This document shows positions 23,371 through 31,748 of a stretch of DNA of 64,000 bases, piece after piece. The DNA is taken from NCBI GenBank assembly GCA_030651895.1, contig JAUSBR010000014.1, positions 1 through 64,000 on the forward strand. The letters are read 5' to 3'. How positions within the stretch are numbered: the stretch's first letter is position 1; every line of letters begins with the position of its first letter. The translations under genes were made by a program, and so were the position numbers. Under the pieces are notes generated by a model. That model saw nothing but the letters and a program-made list of their open reading frames with translations. It did no database searches and had not been told where the DNA came from. Source of the DNA: Sideroxyarcus sp. Its GTDB lineage: Bacteria; Pseudomonadota; Gammaproteobacteria; Burkholderiales; Gallionellaceae.

Positions 23371-23829
23371 ATGCTCAGACAAGAGAACGAAACCATACTG
23401 CTGGTGGAAGACGGCGAAGCCGAGGTGCTATTGGTGCAGCAGGCCGTTGCCAGTTGTCCGGGTGGCTTGCATCTCACTGTGGTGCGCGACACCGAAGCAG
23501 CACTGGAGTGGCTGAGCGACACCGCGCAACGCGGTTACGAGATGCCGCGCCTGATACTCCTTGATCTGAAGCTGCCCAAATTGGCCGGTCTTGCCGTGCT
23601 GCGCACCCTGCGCATGGATGTGCGCCTGCAGGATGTGCCCATCGTCGTATTCTCCGCAGTGCATGAACCTTCCGACGTGGTATTGAGTTACCAGATCGGT
23701 GCCAACAGCTTCGTCAAGAAACCGAGCAATCTGGAAGAGTTCAACCAGCTCTTGCGCGAACTGAGTGAGCTCGGCTGGTTGAGCGGCAAGGGTTTGAAGA
23801 AGACGCACTCGCAGTCCATACCGCTGTAG
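23371..23829 (+). CDS. Stand-alone response-regulator receiver protein (Rcp1-like)
   Basis: 152 residues consisting of one receiver domain: acidic pair Glu13-Asp14, phosphoacceptor Asp65 in LILLDLKLP, switch Ser95, and Lys116/Lys117 in SFVKKPS. It has no output domain. Sequence style (VEDGEAEVLLVQQAV, DLKLPKLAGLAVLRTLR) resembles the Rcp1 group that pairs with phytochrome-type or hybrid kinases. The ATG at 23371 follows a GTG codon that could also start; AGAAGG is 11 bases upstream. No histidine kinase is nearby, so its partner is unknown. The 154-base gap before it shows no other feature. Confidence 0.88.
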   Translation: MLRQENETILLVEDGEAEVLLVQQAVASCPGGLHLTVVRDTEAALEWLSDTAQRGYEMPRLILLDLKLPKLAGLAVLRTLRMDVRLQDVPIVVFSAVHEPSDVVLSYQIGANSFVKKPSNLEEFNQLLRELSELGWLSGKGLKKTHSQSIPL

Positions 23830-23882
23830 GCGAGTACTGCCCGCGGCAATCCTTCAGTAACGGCTTGGGTATTCCCGGGCGA

Positions 23883-25259
23883 TCAGAACGGCAGCGTCAA
23901 ATCTGGCGCGGCACCCAGCAAGATCTTCCTGAAATCATCCTGGATTCGCTCCAATGCAGCGGCATCGTCCGCCTCGAAACGCAGCACGATCACCGGTGTG
24001 GTGTTGGACGGGCGCATCAGGCCGAAGCCGTCGGCATATTCGACACGCAGTCCGTCGATGGTGATGATGTCTTTGGCATCGCTGAAACGGGCTTCCTTTT
24101 GCAGGCGCGCGATCAGGCTGTGGTTCACGCCCTCGGCAGTGTGGATGTGCAATTCCGGTGTGCACACTGCATCCGGCAGGGCATTCAACGTTGCGTTGGA
24201 ATCGGCCACCTTGCTCAGAATCTCCAGCAGGCGTGCGCCGGCATAGAGGCCGTCGTCGAAACCGTACCAGCGCTCCTTGAAGAACACATGGCCGCTCATC
24301 TCGCCGGCCAGCAAAGCGCCGGTCTCCTTCATCTTGGCTTTCACCAGCGAATGGCCGGTCTTCCACAAAGTCGGTTTGCCGCCATGCTCGCGTATCCAGG
24401 CGAACAGGTTGCGCGTGGACTTTACGTCGAAGATGATCTCGGCGCCGGGATTGCGTGACAGCACATCGGCGGCGAACAACATCAACTGGCGATCGGGGAA
24501 GATGATCTTGCCGTCCTTGGTGACCACGCCGAGGCGGTCGCCGTCGCCGTCGAAGGCCAGGCCCAGTTCGCTGTCGTTGTTGCGTAGCGCCTTGATCAGG
24601 TCTTCGAGGTTATGCGGATCGGACGGATCGGGATGGTGGTTGGGGAAGTGGCCATCGACTTCACAAAACAGCTCGGTAACGGAGCAGCCGATGCCGCGAT
24701 ACAGCTCGGCGGCGAAATCGCCCGCCACGCCGTTGCCGCAATCGACGGTGATGTTGAGCGGGCGTGCCAGCTTGATGTCGCCGATGATGCGCGCCAGATA
24801 TTCCGGCGCGATGTCGTATTGCGAATAGCTGCCGTTACCGTGCGCCAGATCGTTCGTTTCGATGCGGGTGCGCAGCTTCTGAATGGTTTCGCCGGACAGC
24901 GTTTCGCCAGCCAGCACCATTTTCAGGCCGTTGTAATCGGGCGGGTTGTGGCTGCCGGTGATCATCACGGCGCAATCGGTCTTCAGTTGGAAAGCGGCGA
25001 AGTAGGTCATCGGCGTGGCGACCATGCCCACGTCGATGACGTTGATGCCGCTCTTCTGGATGCCGCGCGCCAGCGCCTTGGCGAAGTCTGGGCCGGACAG
25101 ACGGCCATCGCGGCCGATGGCGATGGTGTGCTGTTTGCGTGCGAGGGCTTCGGAACCGAGGGCGTGGCCGATGGCTTCGACGATCTCGTCCGTCAGCGAC
25201 TTGCCGACGATGCCACGGATGTCATAGGCCTTGAATATCTCTTTGGGGACGTTTGCCAT
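23883..25259 (-). CDS. Phosphomannomutase/phosphoglucomutase (AlgC type)
   Basis: Interconverts hexose 1- and 6-phosphates for LPS or exopolysaccharide precursors. The 458 residues are close to Pseudomonas AlgC. The phosphoserine is Ser103 in TGSHNPPDYNG, metal ligands are in DGDGDR (residues 237-242), and the sugar-binding loop is GEMSGH (319-324). The start is the ATG giving MANVPKEIFKAYDIRG, two bases after the waaF stop in the same leftward run, which supports a role in envelope sugar supply. A longer upstream reading in this frame is only an overlap with waaF in another frame. Confidence 0.95.
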   Translation of the reverse strand: MANVPKEIFKAYDIRGIVGKSLTDEIVEAIGHALGSEALARKQHTIAIGRDGRLSGPDFAKALARGIQKSGINVIDVGMVATPMTYFAAFQLKTDCAVMITGSHNPPDYNGLKMVLAGETLSGETIQKLRTRIETNDLAHGNGSYSQYDIAPEYLARIIGDIKLARPLNITVDCGNGVAGDFAAELYRGIGCSVTELFCEVDGHFPNHHPDPSDPHNLEDLIKALRNNDSELGLAFDGDGDRLGVVTKDGKIIFPDRQLMLFAADVLSRNPGAEIIFDVKSTRNLFAWIREHGGKPTLWKTGHSLVKAKMKETGALLAGEMSGHVFFKERWYGFDDGLYAGARLLEILSKVADSNATLNALPDAVCTPELHIHTAEGVNHSLIARLQKEARFSDAKDIITIDGLRVEYADGFGLMRPSNTTPVIVLRFEADDAAALERIQDDFRKILLGAAPDLTLPF

Positions 25260-25261
25260 GC

Positions 25262-26275
25262 TTACTTTCTCGTTTGCAGGGTGATGTGGCGCGCGACATC
25301 CTTCGGCGTCAGTTTGATCATGCAGTTGAAATGGCCCAGCGGGCACTCGCGCTTGAAGCAGGGGCTGCAAGCGATATCGAGCTTCAGCACTTGCGCCTTG
25401 TCGGACAAGGGCGGGGTGAATTGCGGACTGCTGGAGCCGAAGATCGCCAGCATCGGCCTGTCCAGGGCGGCGGCGATGTGCATCAGGCCGGAATCGTTGC
25501 TGACCACCAGGTCGGCGCAGGACAGCAGGTTGATGGCTTCGCGCAGATCGGTCACGCCGCACAGGTTGCGGCAGGGTTCGTTGCCCAGCGCGACGATCTT
25601 GTCGGCGACCTCTTTGTCTTTGGGGGAGCCGATCAGCCAGATCGTATAGCCCTGTGCGCGCAGATACTGTGCCAGTTCGGCGTAATAATGCGGGGGCCAG
25701 CGTTTCGCGGGGCCGTACTCGGCGCCGGGGCAGAATACGGCGACGGGTTTGTCCAGCGTCAGGCCGAACTTGGACAGGATGGCGGTTCGTTGCGCATCGC
25801 CTATCGGCAACACAGGAGCAGGGAGCGGGCGCACGATGTCTGCGTTCGCGTCTTCGGCGAGATAGGCGAAACGCTCCACCATCAGCGGCCAGCGTTTTTT
25901 GTCCAGCTTGCGCGCGTCGTTGAGCAGACCGTAGCGCATCTCGCCGCTGAAGCCGGTACGCAGCGGGATGCGTGCATAGACAGGCACCAGTGCCGACTTC
26001 CACGAGTTGGGCAGCACGATGGCCTGGTCGTAGGCCGATTCACGCAGCTGCAACCCCAGCCGACGGCGCGCGAACAGGCCGAACATGCCGTGCGGGAAAG
26101 GATTGATGATGACGTCGCCGACCTCGGGCATCTGGCGCAACAGTTTCTCGGTCCAGGGCGGCGCCAACACGTCGACGCGCACGCCGGGATGGCGCTGATG
26201 CAGGCGGCGCAGCATGGGCTGCATCAGCATGCAGTCGCCGACCCAGCTGGGAGCGATGATGAGGATCTTTTGCAT
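25262..26275 (-). CDS. waaF: ADP-heptose:LPS heptosyltransferase II
   Basis: Glycosyltransferase family 9 enzyme that adds the second heptose to the LPS inner core at the cytoplasmic face. 337 residues, beginning MQKILIIAPSWVGDCMLMQP with the Asp of the family's GDxxMxxP motif. The nucleotide-binding C-terminal half is recognisable (FCPGAEYGPAKRWP; SNDSGLMHIAAALDRPMLAIFG). It sits between the zinc-finger gene and the phosphohexomutase gene, both leftward. Confidence 0.95.
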   Translation of the reverse strand: MQKILIIAPSWVGDCMLMQPMLRRLHQRHPGVRVDVLAPPWTEKLLRQMPEVGDVIINPFPHGMFGLFARRRLGLQLRESAYDQAIVLPNSWKSALVPVYARIPLRTGFSGEMRYGLLNDARKLDKKRWPLMVERFAYLAEDANADIVRPLPAPVLPIGDAQRTAILSKFGLTLDKPVAVFCPGAEYGPAKRWPPHYYAELAQYLRAQGYTIWLIGSPKDKEVADKIVALGNEPCRNLCGVTDLREAINLLSCADLVVSNDSGLMHIAAALDRPMLAIFGSSSPQFTPPLSDKAQVLKLDIACSPCFKRECPLGHFNCMIKLTPKDVARHITLQTRK

Positions 26276-26290
26276 CAGTGTCGGATGGGG

Positions 26291-26485
26291 TTAATGGTGG
26301 CCGCGGGGCAGTTCGCCCTTGAACTTGTATAGCGTGCCGCAATACGGACAGCGCGCTTCACCCAGTTTGTCCACCGGGATGGCGATGCGCGGGTGCGCGC
26401 TCCACAGGCTGACCGCCGGAGTCGGGCAGAACAGGGGCAATGCTTCTGCCGTGACTTCGACGTAATGCGCGTTCTCGTTGGACAT
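26291..26485 (-). CDS. Zinc-finger CHCC domain protein
   Basis: 64 residues with the CHCC zinc pattern Cys20, His31, Cys46 and Cys49 (FCPTP...HPRIAIPV...ARCPYCGTLYKF). This resembles the zinc-finger domain of mitochondrial complex I subunit NDUFS6 and its small bacterial homologues, whose bacterial role is not established. The ilvE-CHCC-waaF order is common in betaproteobacteria. It is 15 bases from waaF and 23 from ilvE. Confidence 0.92.
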   Translation of the reverse strand: MSNENAHYVEVTAEALPLFCPTPAVSLWSAHPRIAIPVDKLGEARCPYCGTLYKFKGELPRGHH

Positions 26486-26508
26486 GCTTTCTCCCCGGTC
26501 TGTTGTTG

Positions 26509-27429
26509 TTATACGTGCGCCAGCCAGTCGGCGTATTTCGGATTCTTGCCGCCGACGATGTCGAAGAACGCTGCCTGCAGTTTGGTCGTGATGGGACCGC
26601 GGCTGCCGATGCCGATGGTTCGGTTGTCCAGCTCGCGGATAGGCGTCACTTCGGCGGCGGTGCCGGTGAAGAACGCCTCTTCGGCGCAGTACACCTCATC
26701 GCGCGTGATGCGCTTCTCGATCAGTTCCAGTCCCATGTCCTTGGCCAGCGTGACGATGGAGTCGCGCGTGATACCTTCCAGGCAGGAGGTCAGGTCGGGC
26801 GTGTACAGCTTGCCTTTCTTCACGATGAAGATGTTCTCGCCCGCACCTTCGGCAACATAGCCGTCCACGTCCAGCAGCAGCGCCTCGTCGTAGCCGTCAT
26901 GCGCCACTTCCTGGTGCGCCAGGATGGAGTTGGTGTAGGTGCCCACCGATTTGGAGCGGCACATGTTGATGTTGACGTGATGACGGGTGAAGCTGGATGT
27001 CTTCACGCGGATGCCTTTGGCCATGCCTTCTTCGCCCAGATAGGCGCCCCATGGCCATGCCGCGACGGCGACATGCACGCTGATGGCGGTGGCGGCGATA
27101 CCCATCGCTTCCGAGCCGTAGAACACGATGGGGCGGATGTAGCAGGACTCAAGCTTGTTAGTACGCACGACTTCCTTCTGCGCTTCCATCAGGGTCTCTT
27201 TGTCGAACGGCATTTTCATCTTGAATATATAGGCCGAGTTGAACAGGCGGTCGGTATGTTCCTGAAGGCGGAATATCGCTGTTCCCTGTGTGGTCTTGTA
27301 TGCCCGCACTCCCTCGAATACGCCCATGCCGTAATGCAAGGTATGGGTGAGCACGTGGGTGGTGGCTTCGCGCCATGGTACGAGGTTGCCGTCGTACCAG
27401 ATGAAGCCGTCGCGGTCGGACATGGACAT
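26509..27429 (-). CDS. ilvE: Branched-chain amino acid aminotransferase
   Basis: Fold-type IV pyridoxal-phosphate transaminase for the last step of Leu, Ile and Val synthesis. 306 residues. Landmarks are [15 protein letters not shown], the cofactor Lys in [15 protein letters not shown], and [15 protein letters not shown]. Two ATGs are close; the first (27429) is chosen because AGGG lies eight bases before it. It starts the leftward ilvE-CHCC-waaF-phosphohexomutase run and diverges from the adenylate cyclase gene across a 209-base gap. Confidence 0.97.
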   Translation of the reverse strand: MSMSDRDGFIWYDGNLVPWREATTHVLTHTLHYGMGVFEGVRAYKTTQGTAIFRLQEHTDRLFNSAYIFKMKMPFDKETLMEAQKEVVRTNKLESCYIRPIVFYGSEAMGIAATAISVHVAVAAWPWGAYLGEEGMAKGIRVKTSSFTRHHVNINMCRSKSVGTYTNSILAHQEVAHDGYDEALLLDVDGYVAEGAGENIFIVKKGKLYTPDLTSCLEGITRDSIVTLAKDMGLELIEKRITRDEVYCAEEAFFTGTAAEVTPIRELDNRTIGIGSRGPITTKLQAAFFDIVGGKNPKYADWLAHV

Positions 27430-27540
27430 GTTGATTTCCCTTGATGAATGATGTGACGAAGGCCGTGATTCTAGCCTTTCCCGGACACTTTATGAAGCAC
27501 CGGAAGGAGCAATTGCATCACGGCCGCAAGCTTTTTGGTA

Positions 27541-27565
27541 AGAGATATAGGCCAATTGGCATATT
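27541..27565 (+). promoter_or_regulatory. 25-bp palindromic element, copy B
   Basis: Identical over 25 bases to the minus-strand element at 616-640, with the same core GCCAATTGGC and in the same orientation relative to the downstream gene. It lies 73 bases before the adenylate cyclase ATG in the 209-base divergent ilvE/cyclase region. Probably an operator for an unidentified dimeric regulator acting on the cyclase gene. Confidence 0.55.
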
Positions 27566-27638
27566 TTCTTTGTTCCCGGTTCGTGTAATGATTCGTGCGC
27601 GACTGATTCGCTAAAGAGTTGCACCACAAGGGGGTAGT

Positions 27639-28940
27639 ATGGGGGATGGGAAGCGGTTACCGGATATCGGTGCCGATGTCATGGACAGTCAAGAGGACAA
27701 GCTGCGCAAGAGCCTGCTGATCTTCGCCAGCGCCTTCATGACGTTCGCGGTGATGTTCTGGCTGGCCATCTACTGGATGATGGGGTTGAACTTCTCCAGC
27801 AACGTGCCGCTCGCCTATCAGGCGATCTCGGTCGGTTCGCTGATCTACTACATGCGCTCGCGCAACTTCGAAGTCTTCCGTTTCATCCAGCTCACCCTGT
27901 TCCTGTTCGCTCCCTTCATCATGCAATGGAGCATCGGCAGTTCGGTCACCTCAAGCGGCGTGGCCCTGTGGGCGCTGCTGGCGCCGATCGGTGCACTGGT
28001 GGTGTCGAGCTGGAAGGAATCCATCCCCTGGTTCTTCGCCTACATCGTGCTGACCGCCGTTTCCGGCTTCTTCGATTATTATCTCGGCGCGGGTACGGCG
28101 ACCGGCATCCCGCTGAACACCATCGGCCTGTTCTTCGCGCTCAATTTCGCGGCGATGTCTTCCATCCTGTATTTCCTCGTGCGCTACTTCGTCATCGAGA
28201 CCGAGAAGATCAAGACCCAGCTCGACCAGCAACACGCCCTGCTCGCGGAAGAGCAGAAGAAGTCCGAGCGGGTGCTGTTCAACGTGCTGCCGTCCAACAT
28301 CGCCGAGCGCCTGAAGAACAACCAGGGTTTGATCGCCGACGGCTATGCCGATGTCACTGTGATGTTCGCCGATCTGGTGAACTTCACCCAGTTGACCGAG
28401 CAGATGTCGCCGGAGCAGATGGTCGGTCTGCTCAATACCGTGTTCTCCGGTTTCGACGAGCTGTCCGAGAAATACGGGCTGGAGAAGATCAAGACCATAG
28501 GCGACGCCTATATGGTTGTGGGCGGCCTGACACGCGAGCGCCCGGATTATGTGGAGGACATGGCGAACATGGCCGTGGAGATGCTCGATTTCGTTTCCAA
28601 ACATCCGGCGTTGGTAAAGCGCGATCTGGGTATTCACATCGGCATCGCCACCGGCCCGGTGGTGGCGGGTGTGATTGGCACCAAGCGTTTCATCTACGAC
28701 CTGTGGGGAGACACGGTGAATATCGCAAGTCGTCTCACCGACGATGCCAAGCAGGGCAACATCCTGACCGACAAACTGACCTACAACCGCCTGCGTCAGG
28801 AATTCCTGTTCGAGCCGCCCAATGTGCTCAACGTCAAGGGCAAGGGTGAGATGGTTTCCTACCGGCTGGTGGGGCGTATCGGACATGCCAGCGGCACTGT
28901 CTATCATCTGCCGACATCCGGCGCGCCCGTCTCGGGTTAA
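27639..28940 (+). CDS. Membrane-bound class III adenylate cyclase
   Basis: Makes cAMP from ATP at the inner membrane. 433 residues: about six transmembrane helices between 24 and 184, a linker helix (186-215), then the catalytic domain. Metal-binding Asp245 (VMFADLVNF) and Asp289 (KTIGDAYM) are present; Lys285 and Asp354 (YDLWGD) are the pair that selects adenine over guanine; transition-state Asn361 and Arg365 are in TVNIASR. All catalytic residues are intact. AAGGGGG precedes the ATG. Its stop codon overlaps that of glnE on the other strand. A 25-bp palindromic element lies upstream. The membrane sensor resembles no named domain that I can assign. Confidence 0.93.
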   Translation: MGDGKRLPDIGADVMDSQEDKLRKSLLIFASAFMTFAVMFWLAIYWMMGLNFSSNVPLAYQAISVGSLIYYMRSRNFEVFRFIQLTLFLFAPFIMQWSIGSSVTSSGVALWALLAPIGALVVSSWKESIPWFFAYIVLTAVSGFFDYYLGAGTATGIPLNTIGLFFALNFAAMSSILYFLVRYFVIETEKIKTQLDQQHALLAEEQKKSERVLFNVLPSNIAERLKNNQGLIADGYADVTVMFADLVNFTQLTEQMSPEQMVGLLNTVFSGFDELSEKYGLEKIKTIGDAYMVVGGLTRERPDYVEDMANMAVEMLDFVSKHPALVKRDLGIHIGIATGPVVAGVIGTKRFIYDLWGDTVNIASRLTDDAKQGNILTDKLTYNRLRQEFLFEPPNVLNVKGKGEMVSYRLVGRIGHASGTVYHLPTSGAPVSG

Positions 28941-31639
28941 GCTCGTTCCAGCAATTCTTTCCAGAGTGCCAGCACGACGGTAGTGTCCAGTCTGCCCTGT
29001 TCGATGCGGCAGGCGTTCTGGTTGTTCAGTCGCATCTGGTGCTGGATGCGGCGCAATTCCCGATAGCTCTCGCGGACCTTCTCGCTGGTTTCTGCATCGA
29101 TCAATCCCAATTTTGCGGCACTGGCCAGCAGGGCGAGGTTGCCGCTGTTGGCGGTGAGTTCCGGATGTGCAGCGGCATGCGCCAGCACCAGGAATTGCAC
29201 CATGAACTCGATGTCCACCATGCCGCCCCTGTCGTGCTTGATGTCGAACAGCGCGGTCTGGTTCGGATGGCCGTCGCGCATCTTCTGGCGCATCTCGAGG
29301 ACATCCAACCTGAGCTTGTCCAGGTTGCGCGGCAGACACAACACCTCGCAGCGGATGCGTTCGAACTGCGCCCCCACCGCCGCATCCCCGGCGCAATAGC
29401 GGGCGCGCGTCAGTGCCTGATGTTCCCACACCCAGGCATGCTGGCGCTGGTATTCGTCGAACGCCTCTATCGAACTCACCAGCAATCCGCTCTCGCCGTT
29501 GGGGCGCAGGCGCAGGTCGACCTCGTACAGGCGGCCGGATGAGGTATGGCTGGAGAGCATGGTGTTGATGCGCTGCGCCAGCCGCGCGTAGATCTCGCCC
29601 GCTTCCGGATGGTCGTCGTCGTAGAGGAACACGATGTCGAGGTCGGAGGCATAGCCGAGCTCCTTGCCGCCCAGCTTGCCGTAGGCGACAACGGCGAACT
29701 GCGGTTGTTCGCGGTGCTTCTTGCGCGCGTCGCGCCAGCACAGGCGCAGCGTATGGCGCAGGATGAGGTCGGCCAGGTCGCTCAGATGGTCGCTGAGTCT
29801 TTCCAGCGGTAACAGCCCTTGCAGGTCCATCGCCAGCAGGTGGAAGGTCTGCGCCTGCTGGAACTGGCGCAGTGTGTCCATCTCGCGCTCGATGTCGCCG
29901 ACATAGGCTTCGAGTTGGAAGGCGAGTCGGGCGTCCAGCGCGGTCCAGTCCGGGGCGACATACAGTTCGCGCGTGTCCAGCAACTCGTCGAGCAGGATGG
30001 GATGCTGGGTCAGGAAATCTCCCGCCCAGGCGCTGGCGGCAAGCAGCCGTACCAGCCGCGGCAGCGCCTGCGGGTATTCGGCGAGGAAGGCGAGATAGGA
30101 GGCGCGGCGGGCGATGGCTTCGAGCAGGACGAGCGTGCGGCGCAGTGCATCGTCGGGACCGGCTGTCTCGGCACAGAGTTCGGCGATGCGGGGCAACAGG
30201 GTATCTATGCGCTGGCGGCTGAGTTCCGGCAATTGGCGGTAGCGGCTGCCGTCGCGGAATTGCAGCAGCATATCAGACAGGTTCGCCGCTTCCCGGAAAC
30301 CCAGCGCGGCGAGGGCGGAGACGAGTTCATCCGCTGCAGTGTCTTCCCGCCACCAGGTACCGCTGCTGTTCTCCTGCTTCACACCGAAGACGGCATCGAA
30401 CTGCTGGCTGACGAAATCGCGCAGCGGTGTCAGCGCGGCGAGCAGCGCGTCGTAGTCGGCATAACCCATTGCCATGGCGACGACGGCCTGTTGCTCCGCT
30501 TTCTCCGGCAGTTCCTGGGTCTGCTGGTCCTCCAGGTATTGCAGGCGGTGTTCGAGGTTGCGCAGGAAGATGTAGCTCTCGTCCAGACGCGCCACGATGT
30601 CATCTTTCAGTTCGCCGTTGAGCACCAGTTGGTGCAGCACATGTTGCGTGGGACGGATGCGCAGTGCGGTCTCGCGGCCGCCGCGTATCAGCTGGAACAC
30701 CTGCGCGATGAACTCGATCTCACGGATGCCGCCGGGGCCGAGCTTGATATTGTTGTGGCGCTCGCGGCGGGCGACCTCCGCGCTTATCTGCGCATGCAGT
30801 TTGCGCATGGACTCGAAGGCGCCGAAATCCAGGTATTTGCGGAACACAAAGGGTTGTGCGAGTTTCTCCAGTTCGGCGCTGTAAGGGCTGTGCTCGGGCG
30901 AAACCACGCGCGCCTTGATCCAGGCATAGCGTTCCCACTCGCGCCCCTGTGCGACCAGATACTCCTCCAGCGCGGCGAAGCTGGTCACCAGCGGTCCGCT
31001 GTCGCCATAGGGACGCAGGCGCATGTCGACGCGGAACACATAGCCGTCGGCGGTGAGGTCGTTGATCAGGGCGATGACCTTGCGGCCGAGGCGGCTGAAG
31101 AACTCGTGGTTGGACAAAGTGCGGGGGCCGTCGGTATCGCCATCCTCCGGATAGACGAAGATCAGGTCGATATCGGAAGAGACATTGAGTTCGCCGCCGC
31201 CCAGTTTGCCCATGCCGATCACCAGCAATTCCTGGCGTGCCCCGCTCTCGGCGCCGACGGGTTGGCCGAACTGTTCGACCAAGGTGTTCATGACCATGTT
31301 CTGCGCACGCCGTACGGAGATCTCGGCGAGGGCGGTCATGCTGCCCATCACTTCGTCCAGGCCGGACAAGCCGTTCAGGTCGCGCGTCAGCACATGTGCC
31401 ATCACGCGCTTGCGCAGGTTGCGCAATGCCCGCGCCAACTGTTCCTCATCGGCGGCGGGGATATCATTCGACCAGTCCTGCATGACTTTGCGGTCGCAAG
31501 ATACGTGAAGATATGTTCGCAACCAGACCAACAATTCAGGCTCCGCCTCCAGCAGGCGGTCGAGATAGTGGCTGCACTGTCTGGCATGGCGCAGCAGTTC
31601 GTCGAAATCGCCGGATGAGTGTGGGTTTGCGGTATTCAT
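28937..31639 (-). CDS. glnE: Bifunctional glutamine synthetase adenylyltransferase/adenylyl-removing enzyme
   Basis: Adenylylates and deadenylylates glutamine synthetase according to nitrogen status. 900 residues, slightly shorter than E. coli GlnE, with two nucleotidyltransferase domains: the N-terminal one with GMGKLGGGELNVSSDIDLIF near residue 150, and the C-terminal one with YGKLGGKELGYASDLDIVF near 660, plus helical domains between and after. Both catalytic motifs keep their Asp pairs. It is transcribed toward the cyclase gene (the stops share TTAA) and diverges from yhdP across 109 bases. Confidence 0.97.
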   Translation of the reverse strand: MNTANPHSSGDFDELLRHARQCSHYLDRLLEAEPELLVWLRTYLHVSCDRKVMQDWSNDIPAADEEQLARALRNLRKRVMAHVLTRDLNGLSGLDEVMGSMTALAEISVRRAQNMVMNTLVEQFGQPVGAESGARQELLVIGMGKLGGGELNVSSDIDLIFVYPEDGDTDGPRTLSNHEFFSRLGRKVIALINDLTADGYVFRVDMRLRPYGDSGPLVTSFAALEEYLVAQGREWERYAWIKARVVSPEHSPYSAELEKLAQPFVFRKYLDFGAFESMRKLHAQISAEVARRERHNNIKLGPGGIREIEFIAQVFQLIRGGRETALRIRPTQHVLHQLVLNGELKDDIVARLDESYIFLRNLEHRLQYLEDQQTQELPEKAEQQAVVAMAMGYADYDALLAALTPLRDFVSQQFDAVFGVKQENSSGTWWREDTAADELVSALAALGFREAANLSDMLLQFRDGSRYRQLPELSRQRIDTLLPRIAELCAETAGPDDALRRTLVLLEAIARRASYLAFLAEYPQALPRLVRLLAASAWAGDFLTQHPILLDELLDTRELYVAPDWTALDARLAFQLEAYVGDIEREMDTLRQFQQAQTFHLLAMDLQGLLPLERLSDHLSDLADLILRHTLRLCWRDARKKHREQPQFAVVAYGKLGGKELGYASDLDIVFLYDDDHPEAGEIYARLAQRINTMLSSHTSSGRLYEVDLRLRPNGESGLLVSSIEAFDEYQRQHAWVWEHQALTRARYCAGDAAVGAQFERIRCEVLCLPRNLDKLRLDVLEMRQKMRDGHPNQTALFDIKHDRGGMVDIEFMVQFLVLAHAAAHPELTANSGNLALLASAAKLGLIDAETSEKVRESYRELRRIQHQMRLNNQNACRIEQGRLDTTVVLALWKELLERA

Positions 31640-31748
31640 GATGATCGCTTCGGGTTAAAATGCGGACACTGAGTCACACGCCGCATTATAGGTTCTCCAT
31701 GTCCAGCACGCCCCACTACTTCCTGTCCTTTTCTTTGCTGCCGGCACG

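Noticed and set aside
23313-23564. Small plus-strand frame overlapping the receiver gene
   Set aside because: Its C-terminal two thirds read through the receiver gene in another frame and become Arg/Gly-rich; only a short start segment is independent.
29819-31618. 599-codon plus-strand open frame inside glnE
   Set aside because: Antisense to GlnE, whose two nucleotidyltransferase motifs fix the coding strand.
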